This document shows, piece after piece, positions 44,362 to 52,213 of a stretch of DNA of 64,000 nucleotides. This DNA comes from JAWWPG01 sp033850885 (GTDB lineage: Bacteria; Actinomycetota; Actinomycetes; Propionibacteriales; Nocardioidaceae). Position 1 is the first letter of the stretch, and each line of letters begins with the position of its first letter. A model generated the notes under the pieces. The model was given only the letters and a program-made list of their open reading frames with translations. It was not told where the DNA came from and searched no databases. Location: contig JAWWPG010000009.1 of the NCBI GenBank assembly GCA_033850885.1, positions 6,625 through 70,624 on the forward strand. Reading direction: 5' to 3'. The position numbers were made by a program, and so were the translations under genes.

Positions 44362-45638
44362 CCGGCCATCGCCACCCACGCCTCGGGGAACCCGGGGAAC
44401 GTCTTGGCCGTGGTCGAGACGTCCTCCACCTCGACGCCGGGAACCACCAGGCCCAGCACCGCTGCCGCGTGGGCGAGCCGGTGGTCGCCGTACGTCCGGA
44501 ACCGTCCCCCGTGCAGCGTGGCGGGCCGGATGTGCAGACCGTCGGCCGTCTCGTGCACGTCAGCGCCGAGCCTTCGCAGCTCGCTGGTCAGCGCTGCGAG
44601 TCGGTCCGTCTCGTGGCCCCTGAGGTGCGCGACGCCGCGCAGGTACGACGGTCCGCGGGCCACTGCCGCGACTGCGGCCAGCACGGGTGTTAGCTCACCG
44701 ACCTCGTGCAGGTCGATGTCGACCCCGTCGACACTCCCGGACCCTGTGACGACGAGTCCTACCGGGGCGGGCGCGACCGTGGCACCGAAGAGCGCCAGGA
44801 TCCAGCGCAGCTGGTCGCCGGGCTGGCTGGTCTCGACCGGCCATCCCCGGACGGCGACAGTGCCGCCACGGACGACGGCCGCGGCGAGAAACGGTGCTGC
44901 GCTGCTCAGGTCGGGCTCCACCTCGACGTTGACGGCCTTGACCGGCCCGGGAGACACCGCCCACCTGTCGGGCTCGCTGTCGTCCACGCTCACACCTCGT
45001 TCGCGAAGCATGTCCACGGTCATCGCGATGTGGGGCAGCGATGGCAGCGGCTTGCCCACGTGACGGAGGTCGACACCCAAGTCGTAGCGAGCGCCGGCGA
45101 GCAGCAGCGCAGACACGAACTGGCTCGACGCGGACGCGTCCAGGGTCACCGTCCCGCCGCGCATCCGTCCGCTGCCCGACACGGTGAACGGCAGAGCGGC
45201 CGCGGGAGTTTCGATGTCGGCACCCAGGATGCGAAGCGCGTTGAGCATCTCGCCCATCGGACGGGCTCTGGCGGCCGGGTCACCGTCGAAGGTGACTTCG
45301 CCGGTCGCCAGCGCGGCGACCGGCGGCACGAACCGCATGACCGTGCCGGCGAGCCCGCAGTCGATGCTGGCCGGCCCGCGGAACGGGTGAGGGGTGACCG
45401 TCACCGACCCCCCGTCCGGCTGCTCCTCGATGCCGCAGCCCAGGGCACGCAGGGCGCTCATCATCAGCCGGGTGTCTCGGGCGAGGAGCGGCCGACCGAC
45501 CGCGGACGGCGAGTCGGCAAGGGCGGCGAGCAGCAGGGCGCGGTTGGTCACCGATTTCGACCCCGGAACCGTGACGGCGGCGTTCAACTGCGAGGCGCGG
45601 TACGGCGCCAGCCAGACGCCTCGGCTCGGGCTCGTCAC
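44358..45638 (-). CDS. aroA: 3-phosphoshikimate 1-carboxyvinyltransferase (EPSP synthase)
   Basis: Sixth step of the shikimate pathway. Family motifs: VPGSKSVTNRALLLAALADS (substrate loop), DCGLAGTVMRFVPPVAALATG (phosphoenolpyruvate loop), DASASSQFVSALLLA, and LRGHETDRLAAL near the C-terminus. The GTG at 45638 gives 426 residues, the normal length; the open frame continues to 45854 without family similarity. Coupled to rsgA. Confidence 0.94.
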   Translation of the reverse strand: MTSPSRGVWLAPYRASQLNAAVTVPGSKSVTNRALLLAALADSPSAVGRPLLARDTRLMMSALRALGCGIEEQPDGGSVTVTPHPFRGPASIDCGLAGTVMRFVPPVAALATGEVTFDGDPAARARPMGEMLNALRILGADIETPAAALPFTVSGSGRMRGGTVTLDASASSQFVSALLLAGARYDLGVDLRHVGKPLPSLPHIAMTVDMLRERGVSVDDSEPDRWAVSPGPVKAVNVEVEPDLSSAAPFLAAAVVRGGTVAVRGWPVETSQPGDQLRWILALFGATVAPAPVGLVVTGSGSVDGVDIDLHEVGELTPVLAAVAAVARGPSYLRGVAHLRGHETDRLAALTSELRRLGADVHETADGLHIRPATLHGGRFRTYGDHRLAHAAAVLGLVVPGVEVEDVSTTAKTFPGFPEAWVAMAG

Positions 45639-45687
45639 GAGACACCACCCTACCGGGGGACCTACCCGGGGGGACGAGGTCGGACGG

Positions 45688-46212
45688 TCAGCTGTGAGCG
45701 AGCTTCGCCGCTCGCTTCGTCGCCTTCGAGGCCTGCTTCTTCGCCCTCGCCGCCTGGTTCTGAGCCCGCCAGGACAGGCCAGGGCGCCCCTCGGTGTCGA
45801 CACTGGCCAGCAGCAGCCCACCGAGCATCGAGACGTTCTTGAAGAAGTGGACACGCTGGTTCGCCCGCATCTGGGGGTCGCTGTCCTCCCAGAACCGGTG
45901 ACCCGCGAACGTCGTCGGGACCAGCGTCGCCGCGAGGGTGAGCGCGCTCAGCCGCGGCCACCGCCCGGTGGCCAGAGCGGCGCCGGCTCCGATGTGGATC
46001 AGGCCGTTCGCCCGCACCATCGTCTTCGCGTCGAGTGGCACGGGTGCCGAGCCGGTGGCCTTGGCGAGCAGCGGCTCGAGGCGGTCTGTCACCGGCTTGG
46101 CTCTCTCGGCGAGATAGTCGGCGTTCTTCAGCGAGTTGATCCCGCCCGCGATGAACATCGAGGCCAGCATCGGCCTGGCAACCAGCCTGACAAGAGTCAT
46201 GCTCCTATTCAT
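45688..46212 (-). CDS. DoxX family membrane protein
   Basis: A 174-residue membrane protein with the DoxX start (LVARPMLASMFIAGGINSLKNADYLAERA) and four helices, ending in a Lys/Arg/Ala-rich tail (ARAKKQASKATKRAAKLAHS) that is probably cytoplasmic. It starts 3 bp after the upstream aspS gene ends, so it is probably co-transcribed. Function unknown. Confidence 0.85.
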   Translation of the reverse strand: MNRSMTLVRLVARPMLASMFIAGGINSLKNADYLAERAKPVTDRLEPLLAKATGSAPVPLDAKTMVRANGLIHIGAGAALATGRWPRLSALTLAATLVPTTFAGHRFWEDSDPQMRANQRVHFFKNVSMLGGLLLASVDTEGRPGLSWRAQNQAARAKKQASKATKRAAKLAHS

Positions 46213-46215
46213 ACC

Positions 46216-47526
46216 TCATGGCGCGAGCCTGTGCAGATCGCGAGGGAACAAGGTGACCTCGCGGATGTTGGGCGCCTCGATGAGCCGGCTGGTCCAGCGC
46301 TCGAGCCCGATGGCGAAGCCACCGTGTGGCGGGATGCCGTACCGGAACGCGTCGATATAGGCCTGGTACGGCGCGAGCGGCAGGCCACGCTGTTGGAGGG
46401 CAGCCACATAGTCGGCGTACCGGTGCAGCCGCTGCGCACCGCTGACGAGCTCGATGCCGCGGAAGATCAGGTCGAACGCGCGGGACCAGTGCGGGTCCGC
46501 CGGATCTGGGTGGCTGTAGAAGGCCCGGTTGAGTGTCGGGTAGCCCTCGACCACCACGAAGTCGCTGTCGTGGACCTCCTTCGCCCATGAGCCGAGAGCG
46601 CGCTCGTGCTCGGGCGCCAGGTCGGGCTCGTCCGCCGGTGCGCCCGCGATCTCGAGCGCCTCCCGGAAGTGCACGATCGGGAAGTCGGCAGGCACCTCGG
46701 GGATGTCAGCACCGAGGAGGGCCCCCACGTCGGGGGCGCGCTCCCCGATCGCGGAGACCATGCCGGCGATGACGTCGCGGAGCACGCGGATCACGTCGCG
46801 GTGGTCCTCGATGAAGCCGAGCTCGACGTCGAGGGACACGTACTCCGCAAGGTGCCTGACCGTGTCGTGAGGCTCGGCGCGGAACACCGGGCCGACCTCG
46901 TAGACCCGCTCGAAGACCCCGACGAGCACCTGCTTGTAGAACTGCGGCGACTGGGCGAGGAAGGCCGGCCGGCCGAAGTAGTCGACCGCGAAGACGTTGG
47001 CGCCCGACTCGGTCGCTGACTCGACGAGCTTCGGGCTCTGCACCTCGGTGAACCCGGCTGCGTCGAGCGCGGCGCGGAACCCGTGCAGGGAAGCGGCCGC
47101 GAGGTGCCACTTAGCCTGCTGCCGAGGATGCCGCCAGGTGACCTGGGCATGGTCCAGCATCGTCGGCAGGCTCGCCGTGATGGTCGGGCGCCACAGCTCG
47201 ATCGGCGGGGTGTCGGCCGGGTCGGTCAACGCGCGGAACACCGGGTCGACCACCTCGACGCCGCCCGGAGCCTGCGGGTTGGCGCTGACCACGCCGGTGA
47301 CGTCGACCGTCGTCTCCTCGGTCAGCTGGTCGACCTCCGCGAGCGTGGCGGCGTCCTTGACCACGATTTGGGCGAGGCCCGTGCGGTCGCGGACGACCAC
47401 GAAGGCCAGCTGCGACAGCCTGCGCCGCCGGTGGACCCAGCCGCTGATGCGGACCGGCTCGCCGGCTCGGTCGGCGTACGCCGCAAGGTCGGCCGCCAAC
47501 GTGCGGGGGAGTGGTGAAGCGCTCAC
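46216..47526 (-). CDS. aspS: aspartyl-tRNA synthetase, archaeal/non-discriminating type
   Basis: Class IIb synthetase of 436 residues, without the insertion domain of typical bacterial AspRS. OB anticodon-binding domain (VRISGWVHRRRRLSQLAFVVVRDRTG), motif 2 (YEVGPVFRAEPHDTVRHLAEYVSLDVE) and motif 3 (GFAIGLERWTSRLIEAPNIREVTLFPRD). The RHLxEYxSLDVE form fits AspRS rather than AsnRS. The GTG at 47526 has GGAGGG 5 bp upstream. If the genome also has the long bacterial AspRS, this is a second one, perhaps for tRNA-Asn or for inhibitor tolerance. Confidence 0.85.
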   Translation of the reverse strand: MSASPLPRTLAADLAAYADRAGEPVRISGWVHRRRRLSQLAFVVVRDRTGLAQIVVKDAATLAEVDQLTEETTVDVTGVVSANPQAPGGVEVVDPVFRALTDPADTPPIELWRPTITASLPTMLDHAQVTWRHPRQQAKWHLAAASLHGFRAALDAAGFTEVQSPKLVESATESGANVFAVDYFGRPAFLAQSPQFYKQVLVGVFERVYEVGPVFRAEPHDTVRHLAEYVSLDVELGFIEDHRDVIRVLRDVIAGMVSAIGERAPDVGALLGADIPEVPADFPIVHFREALEIAGAPADEPDLAPEHERALGSWAKEVHDSDFVVVEGYPTLNRAFYSHPDPADPHWSRAFDLIFRGIELVSGAQRLHRYADYVAALQQRGLPLAPYQAYIDAFRYGIPPHGGFAIGLERWTSRLIEAPNIREVTLFPRDLHRLAP

Positions 47527-47798
47527 GATGCCCTCCAGAGTCGGTTGCCCTCGAGCCGCGGGCGACGGGCAATTTCGCGGTGCCACCACGGCTTCGCCGA
47601 TCTGGAGAGAGCGGCCTTCGTTGACGCCAGGCTCGGGAGTGTCTTCGTCATCGGGTCGCAGTCCGCCTTCTCAGCTGGCGGCGGCTCTCTGGGCTGCGCT
47701 GGCCGATGACTACTCGTCTCCGTCGACGCCTGCGCCCACCCTAGCGCCCGAGCTTGACGGGTCAACGCCGGTGGGTGGTCCATGGCAGGCTTGGGACT

Positions 47799-48575
47799 AT
47801 GTGTGGCCGCTATGCCTCGAGCCGGAAGCCGGAGGACCTCGTCGAGGAGTTCCGCGTCGACCGCGTCGACGTCGCGGCGCCGCTGGAGCCCGACTACAAC
47901 GTGGCCCCGACCAAGGACGTCTACGCCGTCTTCGACCGGGTCCCTCGAGACGCCGGCCCTGATCCGCAACCACAACGTCGGCTGTCGGCCGTCACCTGGG
48001 GGCTGGTCCCCTCCTGGGCGAAGGACAGGTCGATCGGGTCTCGGATGATCAACGCCCGGGTCGAGACGCTTGCCAGCAAGCCGGCCTTCAAGCGGGCCTT
48101 CAGCATCCGCCGATGCCTGCTTCCGGCAGACGGCTACTTCGAGTGGTACCCGACGACCAAGCTCGGGCCGCGCGGAAAGCCCGTCAAGCAGCCGTTCTTC
48201 ATCCGCCCAGCCGACGGGGGGATCCTGGCGATGGCGGGGCTGTACGAGATATGGCGCAACCCGCAGGTGGCCCACAAGGACGACGAGGGTGCGTTCCTCT
48301 GGACGGCGACCGTCATCACGACCACAGCCGAGGACGCGCTTGGCCAGATCCACGACCGGATGCCGATGCTGGTCGAACCGGCCAGGTACGACGAGTGGCT
48401 GGACGCCCGGGTCACCGAACCGGAGAAGCTGCGCGACCTCCTGGTGCCGGCCGCGCCGGGCAGGCTCGAGGCCTTCCCGGTGTCGACGGACGTGAACAAC
48501 GTCGTCAACAACGGTGCCCAGCTCGTGGAACCGCTCGCGGCCGAGGGCGGGCCTGATGCCCTCTTCGAGCTATGA
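47799..48575 (+). CDS. SRAP domain (HMCES/YedK-like) abasic-site protein
   Basis: Forms a covalent thiazolidine crosslink with abasic sites in single-stranded DNA. The protein has 258 residues and starts MCGRY, so Cys2 becomes the N-terminal nucleophile after Met removal. Other motifs: NVAPTKDV, WGLVPSWAKD, NARVETLASKPAFKRAF, GYFEWY (catalytic Glu) and HDRMPMLVEP (catalytic His). The ATG at 47799 is required by the Cys2 chemistry. Coupled to the following hydrolase gene (ATGA). Confidence 0.93.
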   Translation: MCGRYASSRKPEDLVEEFRVDRVDVAAPLEPDYNVAPTKDVYAVFDRVPRDAGPDPQPQRRLSAVTWGLVPSWAKDRSIGSRMINARVETLASKPAFKRAFSIRRCLLPADGYFEWYPTTKLGPRGKPVKQPFFIRPADGGILAMAGLYEIWRNPQVAHKDDEGAFLWTATVITTTAEDALGQIHDRMPMLVEPARYDEWLDARVTEPEKLRDLLVPAAPGRLEAFPVSTDVNNVVNNGAQLVEPLAAEGGPDALFEL

Positions 48576-49201
48576 GCGAGGTTCGGGTGATCTCGACCCC
48601 GGTCGGCGACGCTCGGCTGCACACGGACCGCTCGCGCCATCCCGTGGCGGCACTCGCGCTCGGTCACGGCGCCGGAAAGGGCGTTGAGGCGCCCGACCTC
48701 GTTGCGCTCGCGGCGGCGTTGCCGGCCCAGGGGGTCTCGGTTTACCGGATCGAACAGCCGTGGGTGGTGGCGGGCAAGAAGGTCGCCCCCCGCCCGGAGA
48801 CCCTCGACGTCGCCACCATCTCGTGTCTGAACGCGATCCGGGTCCGCCGCCCGCTCGTGGTCGGTGGCCGGAGCGCCGGGGCGAGGTCGGCCTGCCGGTT
48901 GGCGCGGTCGATGGGTGCGGTGGCCTGCCTGGCGCTGGCCTTCCCCCTGCACGCGCCGGGTCGACCCGAGTCGACGCGACTGCCTGAGCTGCTGGGGGCT
49001 GACGTCCCGACGCTGGTGGTCCAAGGGGAGCGCGACCCGTTCGGCACTCCCGAGGAGTTCCCCGAGTCCATCGAGCTGGTGGTCATCCCGGAGGCGGACC
49101 ACGGGTTCGCCGTACCGGCGCGGTCCGCACTCGACAGGGAGCAGGTTCTCGCCCTGGTCGTGGAGGCCGTCGTCGAGTGGGTCACCACGCGCGTGGCCTA
49201 G
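48572..49201 (+). CDS. alpha/beta hydrolase, KANL3/Tex30-like
   Basis: A 209-residue hydrolase-fold protein. ALALGHGAGKGVEAPDL marks the oxyanion region, GGRSAGARSACRLA the nucleophile elbow (Ser in GRSAG), and VVIPEADHGFAVP the catalytic His. Short members like this are annotated as dienelactone-hydrolase-like or Tex30-like. It overlaps the SRAP gene by 4 bases; a link to DNA damage is only suggested by this pairing. Confidence 0.83.
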   Translation: MSEVRVISTPVGDARLHTDRSRHPVAALALGHGAGKGVEAPDLVALAAALPAQGVSVYRIEQPWVVAGKKVAPRPETLDVATISCLNAIRVRRPLVVGGRSAGARSACRLARSMGAVACLALAFPLHAPGRPESTRLPELLGADVPTLVVQGERDPFGTPEEFPESIELVVIPEADHGFAVPARSALDREQVLALVVEAVVEWVTTRVA

Positions 49202-49232
49202 CTCTCGTCGTACGACGGGAGGCGGGACCCGC

Positions 49233-49258
49233 GGAATGCCTTGCGGGCAACCGGTGTT
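49233..49258 (+). promoter_or_regulatory. SigR-type promoter (autoregulated sigR)
   Basis: GGAAT at 49233-49237, exactly 18 bases, then GTT at 49256-49258. This matches the known SigR/SigH consensus (GGAAT, 18-19 bases, GTT). It lies about 120 bp upstream of the sigR start codon, the arrangement expected for positive autoregulation under thiol-oxidative stress. Confidence 0.75.
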
Positions 49259-49375
49259 GAAGCACAAGCAGGCCGCAGTAGCGGTCGTGTTTGCTCAGTG
49301 GTAAGCGGCTGGAGGTGAGGGCGCGTGCAGGCGACACTGACGGCGCCTTCGCCCCGGCGGCTAGGCTTGCCCGTG

Positions 49376-50005
49376 ATGACCCAGACCCCGGAAGCCGAGA
49401 ACGACAACGAGAGCGTCGAGGAGAGGACAGCGCGCTTCGAGCGTGACGCGTTGGTCTACCTCGACCAGCTGTACTCGGCCGCCATGCGGATGACGCGCAA
49501 CCCGCAGGACGCCGAGGATCTGGTCCAGGAAACCTATGCGAAGGCATTCGCGGCGTTTCATCAATTCCGTGAGGGCACCAACCTGAAGGCGTGGTTGTAC
49601 CGGATTCTGACGAACGCCTTCATCAACACCTACCGCAAGAAGCAACGGCAGCCGATCCAGGATTCGCAGGAGCAGATCGAGGACTGGCAGCTCGCGCGCG
49701 CGGAGACTCATACGTCCGCCGGTCTCAAGTCAGCGGAGGCGGAAGCCCTCGACCACCTCCCGGACAGCGATGTGAAGGCGGCCCTGCAGCAGATCCCCGA
49801 GGACTTCCGGCTGGCCGTCTACCTGGCAGACGTCGAGGGCTTTGCCTACAAGGAGATCGCCGAGATCATGGGTACGCCGGTAGGCACCGTGATGTCACGT
49901 CTGCATCGGGGTAGGAGCCAGCTCCGGACGTTGCTCGCAGACTACGCACGAGAGCGCGGCTTGGTCCGCGGCGAGGCCCCGGTGGCAGTGGAGGCGGACA
50001 CATGA
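49376..50005 (+). CDS. sigR: ECF sigma factor SigR/SigH (thiol-oxidative stress)
   Basis: Group IV sigma factor of 209 residues. Region 2: ALVYLDQLYSAAMRMTRNPQDAEDLVQETYAKAF and LKAWLYRILTNAFINTYRKKQRQP; region 4: IPEDFRLAVYLADVEGFAYKEIAEIMGTPVGTVMSRLHRGR (shown to mark order; the key parts are VYLADVEGFAY and PVGTVMSRLHR). I chose the ATG at 49376; frame is open to 49325. Paired with the anti-sigma gene rsrA by a 4-bp overlap and preceded by a SigR promoter. Confidence 0.94.
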   Translation: MTQTPEAENDNESVEERTARFERDALVYLDQLYSAAMRMTRNPQDAEDLVQETYAKAFAAFHQFREGTNLKAWLYRILTNAFINTYRKKQRQPIQDSQEQIEDWQLARAETHTSAGLKSAEAEALDHLPDSDVKAALQQIPEDFRLAVYLADVEGFAYKEIAEIMGTPVGTVMSRLHRGRSQLRTLLADYARERGLVRGEAPVAVEADT

Positions 50006-50307
50006 CCGGGTACGACGACGACGTGGACCCGTGCGCGGACGTCCTGCGGCGGATGTACTTCTTCATCGACAACGAGCTCGCTGACGCCGACTCCAAGGAG
50101 ATCCGTCAGCACCTCGATGAGTGCGGGCCCTGCCTTCGTGAGCTCGACGTCGAACGGGTTGTCAAGGCGTTGATCGCGCGTTCGTGCGTCGAGCACGCAC
50201 CTGTGGAGCTCCGTCAGCGGGTGATATTCTCCATCCGCCAGGTGCAGGTCGAGCTCAGGCAGGCCAACCCCGGGCCGTTCCCGAGTTCCAACGCCTCGAC
50301 GGACTGA
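50002..50307 (+). CDS. rsrA: redox-sensing anti-sigma factor RsrA
   Basis: Zinc-binding anti-sigma factor, 101 residues. The ZAS ligands Cys11, His37, Cys41 and Cys44 (in HLDECGPC) occupy the same positions as in Streptomyces coelicolor RsrA. Oxidation of the Cys residues would release zinc and SigR. ATGA overlap with sigR gives equimolar synthesis. A strong terminator follows 20 bp after the stop. Confidence 0.94.
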   Translation: MTGYDDDVDPCADVLRRMYFFIDNELADADSKEIRQHLDECGPCLRELDVERVVKALIARSCVEHAPVELRQRVIFSIRQVQVELRQANPGPFPSSNASTD

Positions 50308-50327
50308 GCCGCCCCACACCAGCCAGA

Positions 50328-50359
50328 AACCCCCGCAGGCGAGCCCGGCGGGGGTTTTT
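50328..50359 (+). terminator. rho-independent terminator of sigR-rsrA
   Basis: AACCCCCGC (50328-50336) pairs with GCGGGGGTT (50348-50356) around an 11-base loop, and the right arm runs into five T residues (50355-50359). This is the clearest intrinsic terminator in the window. Confidence 0.88.
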
Positions 50360-50388
50360 GGTGTTCGAACGGTACAGCGCGTGGTCGT

Positions 50389-50463
50389 TCAGGTGTTGGG
50401 GCGCTTTCCGTGGTTCGCCTTGTTCTTGCGGCGCGCGCGGCGCTTGCGACCGGTCTTGCTCAT
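50389..50463 (-). CDS. ribosomal protein bL37 (24 residues)
   Basis: Very short gene: the product starts MSKTGRKRRARRKNKANHG and ends KRPNT. It is almost wholly Lys/Arg and matches the actinobacterial 50S protein bL37 first seen in mycobacterial ribosome structures, including the conserved ANHGKRPN end. AGGAGG lies 7 bp before the ATG. Being far below usual gene-size limits it is easily missed. It lies between the sigR-rsrA terminator and the repeat block of site 2. Confidence 0.9.
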   Translation of the reverse strand: MSKTGRKRRARRKNKANHGKRPNT

Positions 50464-50519
50464 CGGGCCTCCTGGGTTCTCGGGGTGCCGGCCAAGTCTG
50501 GCAGATGGCCGGGTCAGCA

Positions 50520-50593
50520 CCCAACTTGCGACGGCTGAACGGCAACTTTTGCGACGGGTCAACCCCAATTTTGCGACGGCTGAACGGCAAAAG
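50520..50593 (-). repeat. ~22-bp tandem repeat block (site 2 of 3)
   Basis: Three units of 21, 23 and 22 bp (starting 50520, 50541 and 50564) plus a partial fourth. Read on the minus strand they have the same GTTSASCCGTCGCAAA core as sites 1 and 3. All are in one orientation, sense with respect to whiB, whose stop is about 125 bp upstream on the minus strand. No opposing array is present; bL37 lies just beyond. Confidence 0.88.
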
Positions 50594-50718
50594 GCGAGGC
50601 CCGGGTTGCAGCCCATTAGCGCCCGGGTGCTGGCAGGCCGCACAGGTCGACCCCAGCCGGCCGCTCCGGTCGTGACAGTGCCTGACGAGGTCCGCTCATC
50701 CCCTCGGTCATCGAGGGG

Positions 50719-50967
50719 TTAGGCGCGGATCCTTGCACGTGCGTTGCGCCTCTTGAGGGCTCGCCGCTCGTCCTCGGACATCCCGCCCCATACCCCGTGA
50801 TCCTGCCCGGCCTCGAGAGCCCAGGCGAGACACTGTTCGCGCACCTCGCACCGACGGCAGACGGTCTTCGCTTCCTCGATCTGCAGGATTGCGGGACCGG
50901 TGTTGCCGATCGGAAAGAACAGCTCCGGGTCTTCGTCGAGACACGCGGAGCGGTGGCGCCAATCCAT
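50719..50967 (-). CDS. whiB1: WhiB1-type iron-sulfur transcription regulator
   Basis: An 82-residue Wbl protein. Cys9, Cys37, Cys40 and Cys46 ligate a [4Fe-4S] cluster, GVWGG is the turn motif, and the basic tail RRALKRRNARARIRA contacts DNA. The start (MDWRHRSACLDEDPELFFPIGN) is close to Mycobacterium WhiB1/Streptomyces WblE, an essential partner of the primary sigma factor. Upstream, 51018-51037 holds a CRP-like site. Confidence 0.93.
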   Translation of the reverse strand: MDWRHRSACLDEDPELFFPIGNTGPAILQIEEAKTVCRRCEVREQCLAWALEAGQDHGVWGGMSEDERRALKRRNARARIRA

Positions 50968-51017
50968 GGCGTGGGGCTCCTCACTGGCCGGTCATGAGCG
51001 GGTCATGACTCCGTTCA

Positions 51018-51037
51018 CTCGTGAAGGGATTCACGAG
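51018..51037. promoter_or_regulatory. CRP/FNR-like palindrome upstream of whiB1
   Basis: CTCGTGAA (51018-51025), GGGA, TTCACGAG (51030-51037): 8-bp perfect arms containing GTGA-N6-TCAC, the CRP-family recognition form. It lies about 50 bp upstream of the whiB1 start. In Mycobacterium tuberculosis whiB1 is under CRP (Rv3676) control, so conservation of that circuit is likely. The rest of the 359-bp gap to the next gene has nothing I can name. Confidence 0.65.
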
Positions 51038-51326
51038 CCTGTCCTCTCGTCATCGCAAGCAATGGCGATTGGGGTGACGCAGGCGTCCGGGCGTCAGACA
51101 TTCTCCTGCAACACGATCGTCGCAAGATACAGCGCCTAGCACAACCCCCGCGGCGCTGTCATCTTCCTCACAATACCGCGCGGGACGGCTAGTCTTTCCC
51201 GTTGCAGCATCCAGTGTAGAGGTTCGATCCCAGAACCGCAGGGGGACTTTCGGGGGCTGTGGACGAGGCGGCGCGGCAGGTCCCGGTCCGCACGTCGTCG
51301 GCCCGGTACGCACTAGGCTCGACCCC

Positions 51327-51734
51327 GTGACCGCCCCCGACCCGGCCGTTCTGCGTTTGCTGCGAGTCGCGGCCCTGGTGGTGCTGCTGGAGGCCGCCGC
51401 GCTGGTCGCGATGGCGGTGGTCGAGGTGGCATCCCTCGCGTCCGACCGGCTCGTGATCGGGATCACCACGACGATCTTCTTCCTCGTCTACGCACTCGGG
51501 CTGGTCCTCGCGGCCAGGGCGCTGGCCCGACTGCGGAGCTGGGCCAGGGCGCCACTCCTCCTCGCCCAGCTCATCCAGCTCGGCCTGGCCTGGAACTTCC
51601 TGGGTCCGAGCACCAACTGGGTGGCGGTGCTGCTCGCCGTACCAGCCCTGTTCGTCGCCGCGATGCTCGTGCTCCCCGCGACCACCGTCGCCTTGTACGG
51701 CGCACCGCAGCGCGACGATGCGCCTACGCCGTAG
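51327..51734 (+). CDS. small four-helix membrane protein
   Basis: A 135-residue hydrophobic protein (GTG start) with four segments: LLRVAALVVLLEAAALVAMAVV, LVIGITTTIFFLVYALGLVLAA, LLLAQLIQLGLAWNFLG and VAVLLAVPALFVAAMLVL. Conserved in look among actinomycetes but with no known function. It ends 3 bp from the convergent sodN stop. Confidence 0.75.
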   Translation: MTAPDPAVLRLLRVAALVVLLEAAALVAMAVVEVASLASDRLVIGITTTIFFLVYALGLVLAARALARLRSWARAPLLLAQLIQLGLAWNFLGPSTNWVAVLLAVPALFVAAMLVLPATTVALYGAPQRDDAPTP

Positions 51735-51737
51735 CCG

Positions 51738-52139
51738 TCAGGCCTGCTTCGTCTCAGCGAAGATCTTGGCGATCTCGTCGATCTTTGCGAGCAGCTCGTC
51801 GGCCTTGGCCGCGTCAACGCTGCCCTTGGTGCCGGTCGCGCCGGCCAGCTTCGTCGCCTCGTTGAAGAGCGTGTGCAGGTGGGGGTACTTCTCGAAGTGC
51901 GGCGCCTTGAAGTAGTCGGTCCACAGCACCCAAAGGTGATGCTTGACCAGCTCGGAGCGTTGTTCCTTGATCAGGATGGCACGCGTCCGGAAGTCGTGGT
52001 CGTCGTTGTCGGCGAGCTTGCCGATGATGGCCTTCACGGACTCCGCCTCGATGCGCGCCTGCGCCGGGTCGTACACCCCGCAAGGCAGGTCGCAGTGCGC
52101 GGAGACGGTGATGGTGCGCGGGAAGAAACGAGCCAACAT
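51738..52139 (-). CDS. sodN: nickel superoxide dismutase
   Basis: Removes superoxide in the cytoplasm. The precursor has 133 residues with a 14-residue leader ending before His15; the nickel hook HCDLPCGVYDP (His15, Cys16, Cys20) follows and becomes the N-terminus after cleavage by SodX. The rest is the four-helix bundle (ARIEAESVKAIIGKLADND). Divergent from sodX across 74 bp. Confidence 0.96.
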   Translation of the reverse strand: MLARFFPRTITVSAHCDLPCGVYDPAQARIEAESVKAIIGKLADNDDHDFRTRAILIKEQRSELVKHHLWVLWTDYFKAPHFEKYPHLHTLFNEATKLAGATGTKGSVDAAKADELLAKIDEIAKIFAETKQA

Positions 52140-52213
52140 AGAAGATCCTCTCGAGTGAGCACTAGGCGAATGCAGACTAGATTTCGACCCTACCGCTGGT
52201 CAGGAGGTGGCGC

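Noticed and set aside
47753..47770. Orphan copy of the 22-bp repeat (TTGACGGGTCAACG) upstream of the SRAP gene
   Set aside because: Only about 12 bases match, it lacks the AAATTGC part and the 3'-end position of the other copies; chance similarity cannot be excluded.
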